NCBI RefSeq assembly: GCF_001423945.1
Contig: NZ_LMPU01000001.1
Coordinates: 270,373 to 334,372, forward strand
Direction: 5' to 3'
DNA from: Pedobacter sp. Leaf194
GTDB lineage: Bacteria > Bacteroidota > Bacteroidia > Sphingobacteriales > Sphingobacteriaceae
Length of the DNA stretch: 64,000 nt
Made by a program: the position numbers and the translations under genes. Under the pieces are notes generated by a model. It had not been told where the DNA came from. It searched no databases and saw only the letters and a list, made by a program, of their open reading frames with translations. Positions 42,063-50,527 of the stretch are shown here, one piece after another. Numbering within the stretch: the stretch's first letter is position 1; the number at the start of each line of letters is the position of its first letter.

Positions 42063-42707
42063 CTAACTACCATCCCATTCCTTGTAAAACTGCTCAAGGT
42101 ATGTTAACATGAAATTATGACGTTCCAACGCTATTTTTTTGCCTGCTTCGGTGTTCATCATATCTTTTAGTAATAGCAATTTCTCATAAAAATGATTGAT
42201 GGTTGGCGCAGTAGTGTTTTTATAACTGTCTTTGCTTTGATGTTGTTCAGGCTTTATTTCCGGGTCATAAAGCACTCTGTTTTTAAAACCACCATAGGTG
42301 AAAGCACGGGCAATTCCAATTGCTCCTATAGCGTCGAGCCTGTCGGCATCTTGTACAATTTGCATTTCCCTGGATGAAAAACCACTTTCGTCGAAACTAT
42401 TTTTGAACGACATGTTTTTTATAATCAGCTTAACATGAGTTATCGTTTCTGCATCAACCGAAATCGAGCTTAAAAACTTTTCGGCAATGTTTGGTCCAAG
42501 TTCTTCATCGCCATTATTAAATTTTGGGTCTGCAATGTCATGCAATAAAGCCGCAAAAGCAACAACTAACGGATGTCCGTTTTCGGTTTCGTTAATTGTT
42601 AAAGCTGTTTTATAAACGCGTTCAATGTGGAACCAGTCGTGACCAGCCTCTGCATTTTCAAGCGTTTTTTTTACGAAATCAATTGTGGAACTTATTACAT
42701 CCTGCAT
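42063..42707 (-). CDS. HD domain-containing phosphohydrolase
   Basis: A 214-residue metal-dependent hydrolase of the HD family. The metal ligands are visible as HDWFHIERV near the N-terminus and LLHDIADPK, with a later D in VQDADRLDAIGAIG. The architecture matches YfbR/YedJ-like phosphohydrolases that act on nucleotides or related phosphates. The exact substrate is unknown. It lies 93 bases from the previous gene and 77 bases from the XRE regulator. Confidence 0.9.
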   Translation of the reverse strand: MQDVISSTIDFVKKTLENAEAGHDWFHIERVYKTALTINETENGHPLVVAFAALLHDIADPKFNNGDEELGPNIAEKFLSSISVDAETITHVKLIIKNMSFKNSFDESGFSSREMQIVQDADRLDAIGAIGIARAFTYGGFKNRVLYDPEIKPEQHQSKDSYKNTTAPTINHFYEKLLLLKDMMNTEAGKKIALERHNFMLTYLEQFYKEWDGS

Positions 42708-42784
42708 ACGATAAAATTTTTTTAAAGTTATCTTAATTAATGCAGGATGAAAATTAGTTTTCGATTTTTTGAGGATGGAAACAT

Positions 42785-43063
42785 CTATTTTACAGAAGCT
42801 GTCTCTTCCTCAAGGGAAATGTTTTTTATTAATTCTTTATGATCGAGCGTAAGAAGATTTGTTACTTCAACATTTAAAATTGAAGCAATCTGAAATAGAC
42901 GTTCGATTGTAAGTTTGCTGTAGCCAAGTTCAATTTTGCTGTAAGCATTCTGCGATATTTTTAGTTTTGCAGCCAGATAATCTTGAGTGTAATCTCTATA
43001 TTCTCTAATTTTTCTAATGTTCCCGGCTACATTCTTCGTCTTTAAAGCCAATAGATCTTCCAT
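42785..43063 (-). CDS. XRE-type helix-turn-helix transcriptional regulator
   Basis: A 92-residue protein with one HTH_3 domain: IRKIREYRDYTQDYLAAKLKISQNAYSKIELGYSKLTIERLFQIASIL shows the usual five-helix spacing. Such small regulators bind DNA as dimers. The C-terminal 30 residues are unrelated to known effector domains. It is alone on its strand; the HD-domain gene is 77 bases downstream. Confidence 0.9.
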   Translation of the reverse strand: MEDLLALKTKNVAGNIRKIREYRDYTQDYLAAKLKISQNAYSKIELGYSKLTIERLFQIASILNVEVTNLLTLDHKELIKNISLEEETASVK

Positions 43064-43263
43064 AGGTAAGGATGTTTTTTAATATCTAATACCAATATAA
43101 ACGAAAATTGTTCCGAAGAGGATCTCGAAATGTTTGATTTTTAACATAAAAGCGCTTTTTAACGCCTAAATGATAAGCTTACATCTGAAAAATTCAGGGC
43201 ATGCACAGCTAAACTGTTTAAAGACAGTTGCATAACCTTTAGGAAACATTAAGAGACAGGATA

Positions 43264-44463
43264 CTAACTGCTTACTGCTGTATCAAGCGGGTCTAATGGT
43301 TCTCTTCTACTGCCATCATAAAGCTCATATTCGAGCAAACGGCAATCTAATTTACCATTATAAAATTCAACTTTTTTAGAGGCCCGCAAGCCGATTTTCT
43401 TCGCCAAATCAGGATTTCCCGTGAAAATATAGCCTGTGTAACCTTTGCATTCCTTTTTCATGAAATCGCCCATGCGTTTGTAGGTTAATTCGAGCTTACT
43501 GTGAACGCCGAGTCGTTCGCCATATTCCGGATTGAAAACCACAACGCCTTTTCCATCTTCAGGTACAGGAGTTGCTTCGAAATCACAAACCTGAAAATCA
43601 ATTAACGTATCTACGCCAGCGGTTTTAGCGTTTCTGCGGGTAACTTCAACAGCATCTTCAGAAATATCGGAGGCAATAATTTTAAGGTCGACATTCTTTA
43701 ATACTTGATCTTTTAAAATTCTGCGTTCAGCAAAGAAAACCTCCTCGTTGTAACCCATAATGTGCATAAAGCCATAATTCATTCTATACAATCCCGGGGC
43801 ACGGTTCGTCGCAATCAGCGCAGCTTCTATTGCCAAGGTTCCTGACCCGCACATTGGGTTCACAAATGGCGATTTTATATCCCATTGGGTAGCAAAAATA
43901 ACGCCCGATGCAAGTGCTTCCAGCATTGGTGCTTTGCCCGGTATTTTTCGATAACCATGTTTTGCCAGCGTTTCTCCGGAAGTGTCCATAAAAACATCCG
44001 CTTCTGCATCTTTCCAATACAAATGAACAACGGTTCTATTGGCATCAGAACCTGAGTTTGGACGAATTCCTTTCTTTTCTTTTAGCCTGTCTACAATTGC
44101 GTCTTTTACTTTAAGATTAGCAAAGAGCGGAGTGGTAATGTTTGGATTATCCACGTTAGATGTTACAGAGAAATAACCTGTAAAATCGATGAGTTCTTCC
44201 CATTCTATGGCAGATATTTCCCGGTAAAGATCATCTGGCGTAATTGCCTTGAAGCTTTTTATTGAATATAAAATCTGACTTGCACAACGCAGGTTTAAAT
44301 TAAGCTTAATGCACTCAGTTAGGGTTATGTTTAACTCTACACCGGTTGCAAAAGCTCTTTCTATGGTATAGCCCAGGGCGATAACTTCTTCTTGTAAATA
44401 GGGCGAAAGGCGCTTGTTGCAGGTAATAATTACCTTGCTTTTATTGTGGAAAACTTGCATCAT
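43264..44463 (-). CDS. THUMP domain class I RNA methyltransferase (RlmL/RlmK-like)
   Basis: A 399-residue protein with a N-terminal THUMP RNA-binding region (about residues 10-160, including PYLQEEVIALGY) and a C-terminal methyltransferase domain: SAM-binding region with NPMCGSGTLAIEAAL, IIASDISEDAVEVTRRN, and motif IV written as NPEYGERLG. The expected form of motif IV in N2-guanine methyltransferases is NPPYGERL; the Glu in place of Pro is unusual. The likely target is 23S rRNA or tRNA. It is divergent from the DUF3127 gene with 69 bases between. Confidence 0.88.
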   Translation of the reverse strand: MMQVFHNKSKVIITCNKRLSPYLQEEVIALGYTIERAFATGVELNITLTECIKLNLNLRCASQILYSIKSFKAITPDDLYREISAIEWEELIDFTGYFSVTSNVDNPNITTPLFANLKVKDAIVDRLKEKKGIRPNSGSDANRTVVHLYWKDAEADVFMDTSGETLAKHGYRKIPGKAPMLEALASGVIFATQWDIKSPFVNPMCGSGTLAIEAALIATNRAPGLYRMNYGFMHIMGYNEEVFFAERRILKDQVLKNVDLKIIASDISEDAVEVTRRNAKTAGVDTLIDFQVCDFEATPVPEDGKGVVVFNPEYGERLGVHSKLELTYKRMGDFMKKECKGYTGYIFTGNPDLAKKIGLRASKKVEFYNGKLDCRLLEYELYDGSRREPLDPLDTAVSS

Positions 44464-44532
44464 ATTGTATGCGAAGTTATCAATAAAATTATAGAGATTT
44501 GATCTTTATAGTACATTTAAGTAGTATTAGAT

Positions 44533-44901
44533 ATGGAAATTAAAGGAAAAGTACACGAAGTAGGTGCCACACAACAAGTAAGTGAAACGTTTAAAAAACG
44601 CGATTTAATAGTAGAATACGCAGAAAACCCAACATACCCGGAATATATTCGTTTCGAGGCTTTGCAAGATAAAGCTGCATTATTAGATAGTTTTAAAGCA
44701 GGCGATGAGGTTGAAGTATTTTTTAATTTACGTGGACGCCCTTGGACAGATAAAACAGGAAAAACATCATATTTTAATAGTTTGGTTATTTGGAGAATTA
44801 ATGCAATTGCAGCTGGCGCACCTGCGGCATCAACTCCGGCTTACGCAGCCCCTGCTGATGTAAGTAATGCACCAGGCGAAGATGATGACTTGCCTTTCTA
44901 A
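44533..44901 (+). CDS. DUF3127 protein with SSB-like acidic C-terminal tip
   Basis: A 122-residue protein whose first 85 residues form the DUF3127 domain, a predicted OB-like fold (MEIKGKVHEVGATQQ, RFEALQDKAALLDSF, VEVFFNLRGRPWTDK). A flexible Ala/Pro linker follows, and the protein ends in EDDDLPF. That tip is nearly identical to the C-terminal tip of single-stranded-DNA-binding protein, which recruits repair and replication proteins. DNA binding and the tip function are inferred; the family has no proven role. It has its own terminator and no adjacent DNA-repair gene. Confidence 0.85.
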   Translation: MEIKGKVHEVGATQQVSETFKKRDLIVEYAENPTYPEYIRFEALQDKAALLDSFKAGDEVEVFFNLRGRPWTDKTGKTSYFNSLVIWRINAIAAGAPAASTPAYAAPADVSNAPGEDDDLPF

Positions 44902-44937
44902 ATAAAGATTCTTTTTTAAGCAAACAATTTTGAACTA

Positions 44938-44965
44938 ATGCCGGAAATTTTCCGGCATTTTTTTG
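44938..44965 (+). terminator. Terminator after the DUF3127 gene
   Basis: ATGCCGGAA (44938-44946) pairs with TTCCGGCAT (44950-44958) across a 3-base loop, followed by a run of T. It insulates the gene from the two-component pair. Confidence 0.85.
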
Positions 44966-45124
44966 TGTCCCTGATTTTTGTAAAACGCAGTCATGATTAG
45001 GGTTTTCTCGTGTTAAATTATGTTAAAAGCATACACATCAAGCCGTTATTAAGTAATTTTACGTTCTATTGGTTTTTGAGGGTGATTGTAATGTTAATCG
45101 CCACTTTAGGCAGGCAAAAGGTTA

Positions 45125-46942
45125 ATGAGAAAAAGAAGTTTTTGGTTAATTACCGGTTTAATGACGGTAGCTTTACTTGGGGTTTTTGTAATGCAGTTGT
45201 ATTACATCAGGGAGGCGTATAACCTAAAATCGCAGCTATTTGATGAACAAGTAAACCAAACTTTAACAGCCGTAGTAAACAAAATACAAAGGAGAAGCGC
45301 TGCCGATCGAATCAATAGAAAAGACATTGAGAATAGAATAAAGCGCAGCCAGGATTTGAGGCAGCGGCAGCTTGATATTAAAGATTTGCGCCAGCAATTC
45401 GCCGAGGCAGCAGATTTAAGACAAGCAGAACGAGAAAGCGAGATCGAAAAATACCTGAATCAGCAGGATAGCATTATCCGGGCCTCCTATCTGGCTCCGA
45501 AGGTAATTACCGAGAATGAGTTTGTGTCTTTATCTCCGGGAGGTTCTGCAAAATTAGATTTGCAGATGGATGCATTTGTAGACCTTAAAAACTACACAAT
45601 TAAAGGTTACAGCATGCGTTCGAAGCCAATTTCGGCGGCAAAAACCTTTAACTTCAGAACAGTCCAATCTTTGCCGGATACCATTCGTTATCAGGTATTT
45701 GATGCACGTGGTTTTCCGTGGTTCGTGAATTTACCGAAGATATCTGACGATTTGGTGCGGAAATTTAAGCGGGAAGATAACCTGGCGAAACGAAAACTTG
45801 AATTGCAGATTGCGGCTTTAGGCAAAGATTCTCTGGCGTATAAACGCGGATACAATTTACTTGAGGATGTGGCAAAAGAAATGAACGAAAAAAATGTTCC
45901 TTTAAGCAAACGAATCAATTTTACTTCGCTTCAGGAGACGCTCAAAAAATCATTTTTAGACCATAACATTACGCAGGATTACAATTTTAGGGTAAAACTG
46001 GCTCAGAAAGACTCGGTTCTATATTTACAGGCTTCATATCCGCAGCAAACATTTTTGCCTAAAAATACATACCGCACAACACTTTTCGGTAACGATTTGT
46101 ATCGCGACCCCGGAGTTCTGGAAATCAATTTTCCGAATAAGAATACAGCTATTCTTGGTAATCTAAGTGCAACGCTGGCCTCCTCAGTGGGTTTATTATT
46201 GGTGCTGGTTTTCATTTTCAGTTATACGCTTTATGCTATTTTAAAGCAGAAGAAAATCTCTGAAATGAAGACAGATTTTATCAATAACATGACCCATGAA
46301 TTTAAAACGCCCGTTGCTACAATTATGATTGCGAGCGAGGCGCTGAAAGACCCGGAAGTTACAGCGGATAAGGCAAGGTTGAAACGGCTGGCAGGAATAA
46401 TTTACGACGAGAATGTTCGGCTGGGAAGTCACATTGAGCGGGTTTTGAGTATCGCCCGGTTAGAAAAAGGTGAGCTTAAACTGGAAAATACAGAGGTAGA
46501 CATGAACGATTTAATCGTGATTGTTCTGGACAGTATGAGCCTCCAGTTACAAAAGAAAAATGCCATTATAAACGTACATACTGATGCGGAGCATGCTACC
46601 GTTTTTGGCGATGAACTGCATCTCTCAAATGTGCTTTACAACCTAATTGATAATGCTAACAAGTACAGCAAGGATGTGCCCGAAATAACAATAACCACAA
46701 AAAACGCCGGTAAAAACCTAATTATCGAAATCGCCGACAATGGAATTGGAATGAGTAAAGAACATTCTAAACGCATATTTGACCAGTTTTACAGAGTGCC
46801 TACTGGAAACCTGCATGATGTTAAAGGTTTTGGTTTGGGCTTAAATTACGTGCAGGATATTATCAGGAAACTTAACGGAACAATTAAGGTAAGTAGCGAA
46901 AAAGATAGGGGAACAACCTTCGAAATATCTTTACCTTTATAA
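45125..46942 (+). CDS. Sensor histidine kinase, RprX-like
   Basis: A 605-residue kinase with two membrane helices (about residues 8-27 and 355-377), a long periplasmic coiled domain rich in Lys, Arg and Glu, a HisKA site in NNMTHEFKTPVATIMIAS, and an ATPase domain with YNLIDNANKYS, DNGIGMSK and FGLGLNYVQDI. It matches RprX-type kinases of Bacteroidota and is followed by the OmpR-type regulator after 180 bases. The upstream ATG at 45125 is preferred to the earlier one at 45010, which is in another frame. Confidence 0.93.
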   Translation: MRKRSFWLITGLMTVALLGVFVMQLYYIREAYNLKSQLFDEQVNQTLTAVVNKIQRRSAADRINRKDIENRIKRSQDLRQRQLDIKDLRQQFAEAADLRQAERESEIEKYLNQQDSIIRASYLAPKVITENEFVSLSPGGSAKLDLQMDAFVDLKNYTIKGYSMRSKPISAAKTFNFRTVQSLPDTIRYQVFDARGFPWFVNLPKISDDLVRKFKREDNLAKRKLELQIAALGKDSLAYKRGYNLLEDVAKEMNEKNVPLSKRINFTSLQETLKKSFLDHNITQDYNFRVKLAQKDSVLYLQASYPQQTFLPKNTYRTTLFGNDLYRDPGVLEINFPNKNTAILGNLSATLASSVGLLLVLVFIFSYTLYAILKQKKISEMKTDFINNMTHEFKTPVATIMIASEALKDPEVTADKARLKRLAGIIYDENVRLGSHIERVLSIARLEKGELKLENTEVDMNDLIVIVLDSMSLQLQKKNAIINVHTDAEHATVFGDELHLSNVLYNLIDNANKYSKDVPEITITTKNAGKNLIIEIADNGIGMSKEHSKRIFDQFYRVPTGNLHDVKGFGLGLNYVQDIIRKLNGTIKVSSEKDRGTTFEISLPL

Positions 46943-46945
46943 TAA

Positions 46946-46960
46946 GGCGGGTTAGCCGCC
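46946..46960. repeat. Short GC hairpin between kinase and regulator genes
   Basis: GGCGG (46946-46950) and CCGCC (46956-46960) flank a 5-base loop just after the kinase stop. Without a T-tract it is not a clear terminator, but it could attenuate or stabilise the transcript before the regulator gene. Confidence 0.35.
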
Positions 46961-47122
46961 GTTACATTAAGCTACTTCATTAATAAGTTGCGAAACAGTG
47001 GCTATAATTGAGCTTAAAGGGAGGAATAATTAATTTACCTATAAGTGCAATTAAACCGTAATGCAAAATCAGAATCAAACCTTTAGCGTAGTCATACTGC
47101 ATAGATCACTAAACAGAAAAAA

Positions 47123-47818
47123 ATGAAAAAAATACTTTTGGTAGAAGACGATCCAAATTTGGGCTTGCTATTGCAAGATTATCTACAGTTGAAGGGTAAG
47201 TTTGATGTTGTGCTATGTACCGATGGAGAAGAAGGCTTGAGGGCGTTTAACAAACAAAATTTCGACCTTTGCATTTTGGATGTAATGATGCCAAAAAAAG
47301 ATGGTTTTAGTCTGGGGAAAGACATTAGAAAGATAAATGCTCAGGTACCGATGATTTTTGCAACCGCTAAAACAATGCTTGAGGATAAATCTGCTGCGTA
47401 TGATTTGGGCGGAGATGATTACATTACAAAACCTTTTCGCATTGAAGAACTTTTGCTTCGCATAAACGCCATGTTTAAACGCGTTGCGGGTAAGAATGGA
47501 AATAGCGATGAACCTACAGAAAGCCAGTTTTCTATTGGAAAGTACAATTTCGATTATACCACTCAAATTATAACACGCGAAGATCAGGTTCAGAAATTAT
47601 CAACCAAAGAGGCAGAACTTCTGCGGTTGCTATGCCTTAAAAAAAATACGGTACTAACCCGCGAGGAAGCATTGCTAACCATCTGGCACGATGATAATTA
47701 CTTTAACGGCAGAAGTATGGATGTGTTTTTAAGTAAACTGCGGAAATATTTAAGAGAAGACCCTGCTGTTGAAATTATAAACGTACACGGAAAAGGCTAC
47801 AAACTGCTGGTAAGCTAA
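47123..47818 (+). CDS. OmpR/PhoB-family response regulator, RprY-like
   Basis: A 231-residue regulator with a receiver domain (VEDDPN, phospho-acceptor in CILDVMMPKKDG, Lys in ITKPFRIEE) and an OmpR-type winged-helix output domain (STKEAELLRLLCLKKNTVLTREEALLTIW, DVFLSKLRKYL). It is the cognate partner of the RprX-like kinase, 180 bases downstream, and would control envelope or membrane genes. The stop codon touches the stop of the convergent mqnD gene. Confidence 0.94.
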   Translation: MKKILLVEDDPNLGLLLQDYLQLKGKFDVVLCTDGEEGLRAFNKQNFDLCILDVMMPKKDGFSLGKDIRKINAQVPMIFATAKTMLEDKSAAYDLGGDDYITKPFRIEELLLRINAMFKRVAGKNGNSDEPTESQFSIGKYNFDYTTQIITREDQVQKLSTKEAELLRLLCLKKNTVLTREEALLTIWHDDNYFNGRSMDVFLSKLRKYLREDPAVEIINVHGKGYKLLVS

Positions 47819-48646
47819 TTAAATATAGAGGTTTTGCTGAACCGCAGGAATCAAATTTCGTTCCTGCGCAAGTTTAAACAAAGTATCAACCGCTTTTCTA
47901 CCTTCTTCGCCCAGGTTAATGCTATATTTATTCACATACAAGTCGATATGCTTGTACATCACAGCTTCGTCCATTTCCTGTGCATGTTGTTTTATAAATT
48001 CGATACAGGATTTTGGATGCGCAAAAGCATATTCAACCGATTGCCGAATTAAACGGTTAACTTTTAACTGAATTTCCTTATCTAAATTTCTGTTAATTAC
48101 AATTCCACCTAATGGTATGGCACAACCCGTTAGCTTTTCCCAATAATCGCCTAAATCAACAATTTTATTTAAGCCTTTATCCTGATAGGTGAAACGATTT
48201 TCGTGAATAATTAATCCCAGATCTATTTGTTCTTCGAGCAAAGCAGCTTCAATTTCAGAAAATACCATCAACTCTTTATTCTGTAGCTGAGGGTAGGCAA
48301 TACCCAAAAGGAAATTTGCGGTAGTGTATTTTCCGGGGATGCCGACTTTCAAATTTGCATCCAGGCCGCCGCTAAAATCTTTTTTACTGATGAGCAAAGG
48401 GCCAACGCCAAAGCCCAGAGCGCTGCCGGCATCAAGCAATGCATATTGGTCGGCAACATATGCAAAGGCATGAAAACTCAATTTTGTAATGTCTAATTCG
48501 CCCTTTAATGCCTTTTGATTTAGCGTTTCAACATCATCAAATAAAACTTCAAACTCCAAACCCTCAGTATCAATTTTATGGTGAATTAAGGCATCAAAGA
48601 TAAAAGTATCATTAGGGCAAGGCGAGAAGCCGAGTGTAAGTTTCAT
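47819..48646 (-). CDS. mqnD: 1,4-dihydroxy-6-naphthoate synthase MqnD
   Basis: A 275-residue enzyme of the futalosine menaquinone pathway. The start LTLGFSPCPNDTFIFDALIHHKID, LSFHAFAYVADQYALLDAG and the substrate-binding-protein-like fold match MqnD, which converts cyclic dehypoxanthine futalosine to 1,4-dihydroxy-6-naphthoate. Together with mqnB 41 bases upstream it shows that the organism makes menaquinone by the futalosine route. The gene converges with the RprY-like regulator with no gap between stops. Confidence 0.95.
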   Translation of the reverse strand: MKLTLGFSPCPNDTFIFDALIHHKIDTEGLEFEVLFDDVETLNQKALKGELDITKLSFHAFAYVADQYALLDAGSALGFGVGPLLISKKDFSGGLDANLKVGIPGKYTTANFLLGIAYPQLQNKELMVFSEIEAALLEEQIDLGLIIHENRFTYQDKGLNKIVDLGDYWEKLTGCAIPLGGIVINRNLDKEIQLKVNRLIRQSVEYAFAHPKSCIEFIKQHAQEMDEAVMYKHIDLYVNKYSINLGEEGRKAVDTLFKLAQERNLIPAVQQNLYI

Positions 48647-48686
48647 AGTTCAAAATTAAGCTATGAAATAAATTAGTTCGTCATAA

Positions 48687-49310
48687 TCAATTCATATCTG
48701 ATAGAAAAGCGATTGCCCAGTCGTTTAAATTTTTAATCGCTAAACCGATTTTCCACTTGTCTTTGTTGCGTGGCTCAACATAGTTGGATATGCTTCTGAT
48801 TTGTAAACAATCTATTTTTTCCTGCTGGCAGGCAAATAAAACGGCAGCGCCTTCCATACTTTCGGTTTTCGGATTTAAGCGCTCCAGCAAGTTTCTTATA
48901 TTTTTTTCATTGCCGCTCACCCGGTTTACCGTAACGCCGTAAACCTTTGGTAAATTAACTTCAACCCTGCTTTCAGATGTAAAGGTGTTTTCGCCGAAGC
49001 CTAAATCGGTTATTGGTAAAAAGTTTTCTCCGTCTTCTGCCCCAAGTTCGGCAAAGGTATCATGGGTAATGTTTACCAGGCTGCCAAGTTCCATTTGCCT
49101 GTCGAAACATCCAGCTATGCCTAAATTTAAAACGAGGTTGTACTTGTATGATAAATGCTTGCCTAATGCATAGGCCGTTGCAACCATACCCACACCAGTA
49201 ATTAAAATGTCGAAATTTCTTTCTTCAATAAAATCCCCTTCCTGCAGATTGAAATGCTGATACAGAAAGGTAAGTTCGGCTTTTGTAGCGGCTACAACTA
49301 ATGTTTTCAT
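48687..49310 (-). CDS. mqnB: Futalosine hydrolase MqnB
   Basis: A 207-residue nucleosidase of the futalosine menaquinone pathway that releases hypoxanthine from futalosine. The MTLVVAATKAEL-like start, ITGVGMVATAYALG and the VEPRNKDKWKIG region match the MqnB branch of the PNP/nucleosidase family. Catalytic Glu/Asp are expected in GAAVLFACQQEKID and SMEGA. It is 41 bases upstream of mqnD in the same direction. Confidence 0.93.
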   Translation of the reverse strand: MKTLVVAATKAELTFLYQHFNLQEGDFIEERNFDILITGVGMVATAYALGKHLSYKYNLVLNLGIAGCFDRQMELGSLVNITHDTFAELGAEDGENFLPITDLGFGENTFTSESRVEVNLPKVYGVTVNRVSGNEKNIRNLLERLNPKTESMEGAAVLFACQQEKIDCLQIRSISNYVEPRNKDKWKIGLAIKNLNDWAIAFLSDMN

Positions 49311-49386
49311 GAAGTAAATTTAGCGCATTCTTTTCATTAAAATATCTTTCTTTAGCCTTTCGTGTTTAGGCTTAAAGCATTATGAG

Positions 49387-49394
49387 TATATTTG
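49387..49394 (+). promoter_or_regulatory. Minus-7 element of the pterin-gene operon promoter
   Basis: TATATTTG matches TANNTTTG exactly, 17 bases before the ATG at 49411. A TTTA at the -33 position is a weaker match. Transcription would start near 49400. Confidence 0.5.
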
Positions 49395-49410
49395 TGGTTT
49401 AATTATAATA

Positions 49411-49821
49411 ATGATTTATATAACGAGAAAAGCATCATTTAATGCAGCGCATAAGCTGGCCCGAACCGATTGGGATGATGAAAAAAATGCTGAAGTGTAC
49501 GGCAAATGTGCCAATCCTAACTGGCATGGTCATAATTATTGGCTTTATGTAACCGTAAAAGGTGAGGTCAACCCGGAAACAGGTTTTCTTGTAGACCTTA
49601 AATGGTTAAAAGATGTGATGAACACTTGTGTTGTAGATAAGGTAGATCATAAAAATTTAAACCTCGATGTAGACTTTATGAAAGGCAAACTGGCTTCTAC
49701 AGAAAATCTGGCAATTGCAGTTTGGGATCAATTAGTAAATCCAATTGCCGAAGCCGGTGCAATTTTGCATGCCGTTAAAATTTACGAAACTGAAAATAAT
49801 TACGTTGAATATTTTGGTTAA
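49411..49821 (+). CDS. 6-pyruvoyltetrahydropterin/6-carboxytetrahydropterin synthase family protein
   Basis: A 136-residue T-fold enzyme acting on dihydroneopterin triphosphate. The zinc-binding and catalytic region reads FNAAH then KCANPNWHGHNY: Cys-x5-His-Gly-His. QueD-type enzymes usually have Cys-x3-HGH, while 6-pyruvoyl-tetrahydropterin synthases have Cys-x5-HGH, so this copy is closer to the tetrahydrobiopterin branch. It starts with its own promoter, and folE follows 6 bases after its stop, forming an operon. Confidence 0.85.
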   Translation: MIYITRKASFNAAHKLARTDWDDEKNAEVYGKCANPNWHGHNYWLYVTVKGEVNPETGFLVDLKWLKDVMNTCVVDKVDHKNLNLDVDFMKGKLASTENLAIAVWDQLVNPIAEAGAILHAVKIYETENNYVEYFG

Positions 49822-49827
49822 GCCTTA

Positions 49828-50463
49828 ATGGAAAAGAAAGATATTTTGAAAGAAGAATCAATAGACGGTTATGTAAAAATCGATCGATATGATGAATCGA
49901 AAATCGACGCTGTTGCTGCGCATTATAAAGATATTTTAGGTCAGTTAGGTGAAAACCCGGAACGTGAAGGCTTAGTGAAAACACCTGAACGTGTTGCAAA
50001 AGCGCTTCAATATTTAACGCATGGCTACGATTTAAAGCCTGATGAAATATTGCGGTCAGCAATGTTTGAGGAAGATTACAGTCAGATGGTTGTTGTTAAA
50101 GACATAGAGGTTTATTCGATGTGTGAACACCATATGTTACCGTTTTTTGGCAAGGCACATATTGCCTACATTCCAAACGGACACATTGTTGGCTTAAGTA
50201 AAATACCTCGCGTGGTCGATGCCTTTGCCCGCCGCCTGCAGGTTCAGGAGCGGCTGACAAACGAAATAAGAGATTGCATACAAAATACTTTGAGCCCAAT
50301 GGGTGTTGCGGTAGTTATAGAGTGTAAACATTTGTGCATGGCTATGCGTGGAGTACAAAAGCAAAATTCAGTTACCACTACATCGGCTTTTACCGGCACA
50401 TTTTTAAGTAACGATAAAACAAGAGCAGAATTTTTGAGGTTAATTACTGCAAGTTTAGATTAA
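49828..50463 (+). CDS. folE: GTP cyclohydrolase I
   Basis: A 211-residue enzyme converting GTP to dihydroneopterin triphosphate, the first step of folate and pterin synthesis. The zinc ligands and active-site motifs are visible: [52 protein letters not shown]. It is 6 bases after the T-fold synthase gene, so its product can be used by its neighbour. A small inverted repeat lies after the stop, before fabD. Confidence 0.96.
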   Translation: MEKKDILKEESIDGYVKIDRYDESKIDAVAAHYKDILGQLGENPEREGLVKTPERVAKALQYLTHGYDLKPDEILRSAMFEEDYSQMVVVKDIEVYSMCEHHMLPFFGKAHIAYIPNGHIVGLSKIPRVVDAFARRLQVQERLTNEIRDCIQNTLSPMGVAVVIECKHLCMAMRGVQKQNSVTTTSAFTGTFLSNDKTRAEFLRLITASLD

Positions 50464-50466
50464 TTG

Positions 50467-50499
50467 CTCAATTGAAAAGGTACAAGTACCAATATTGAG
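50467..50499. repeat. Imperfect inverted repeat in the fabD leader
   Basis: CTCAAT (50467-50472) pairs with ATTGAG (50494-50499), and GGTA/TACC (50479-50482 and 50487-50490) form an inner stem. It lies between folE and fabD and has no T-tract. It may be a weak RNA structure or an operator. Confidence 0.3.
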
Positions 50500-50527
50500 T
50501 GGAAGCTCATTTTTTAAAAGAAAGATA

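Noticed and set aside
43201..43233. Hairpin AACTGT/ACAGTT as terminator of the THUMP methyltransferase gene
   Set aside because: The stem is only 6 bp, AT-rich around it, and there is no T-tract on the relevant strand.
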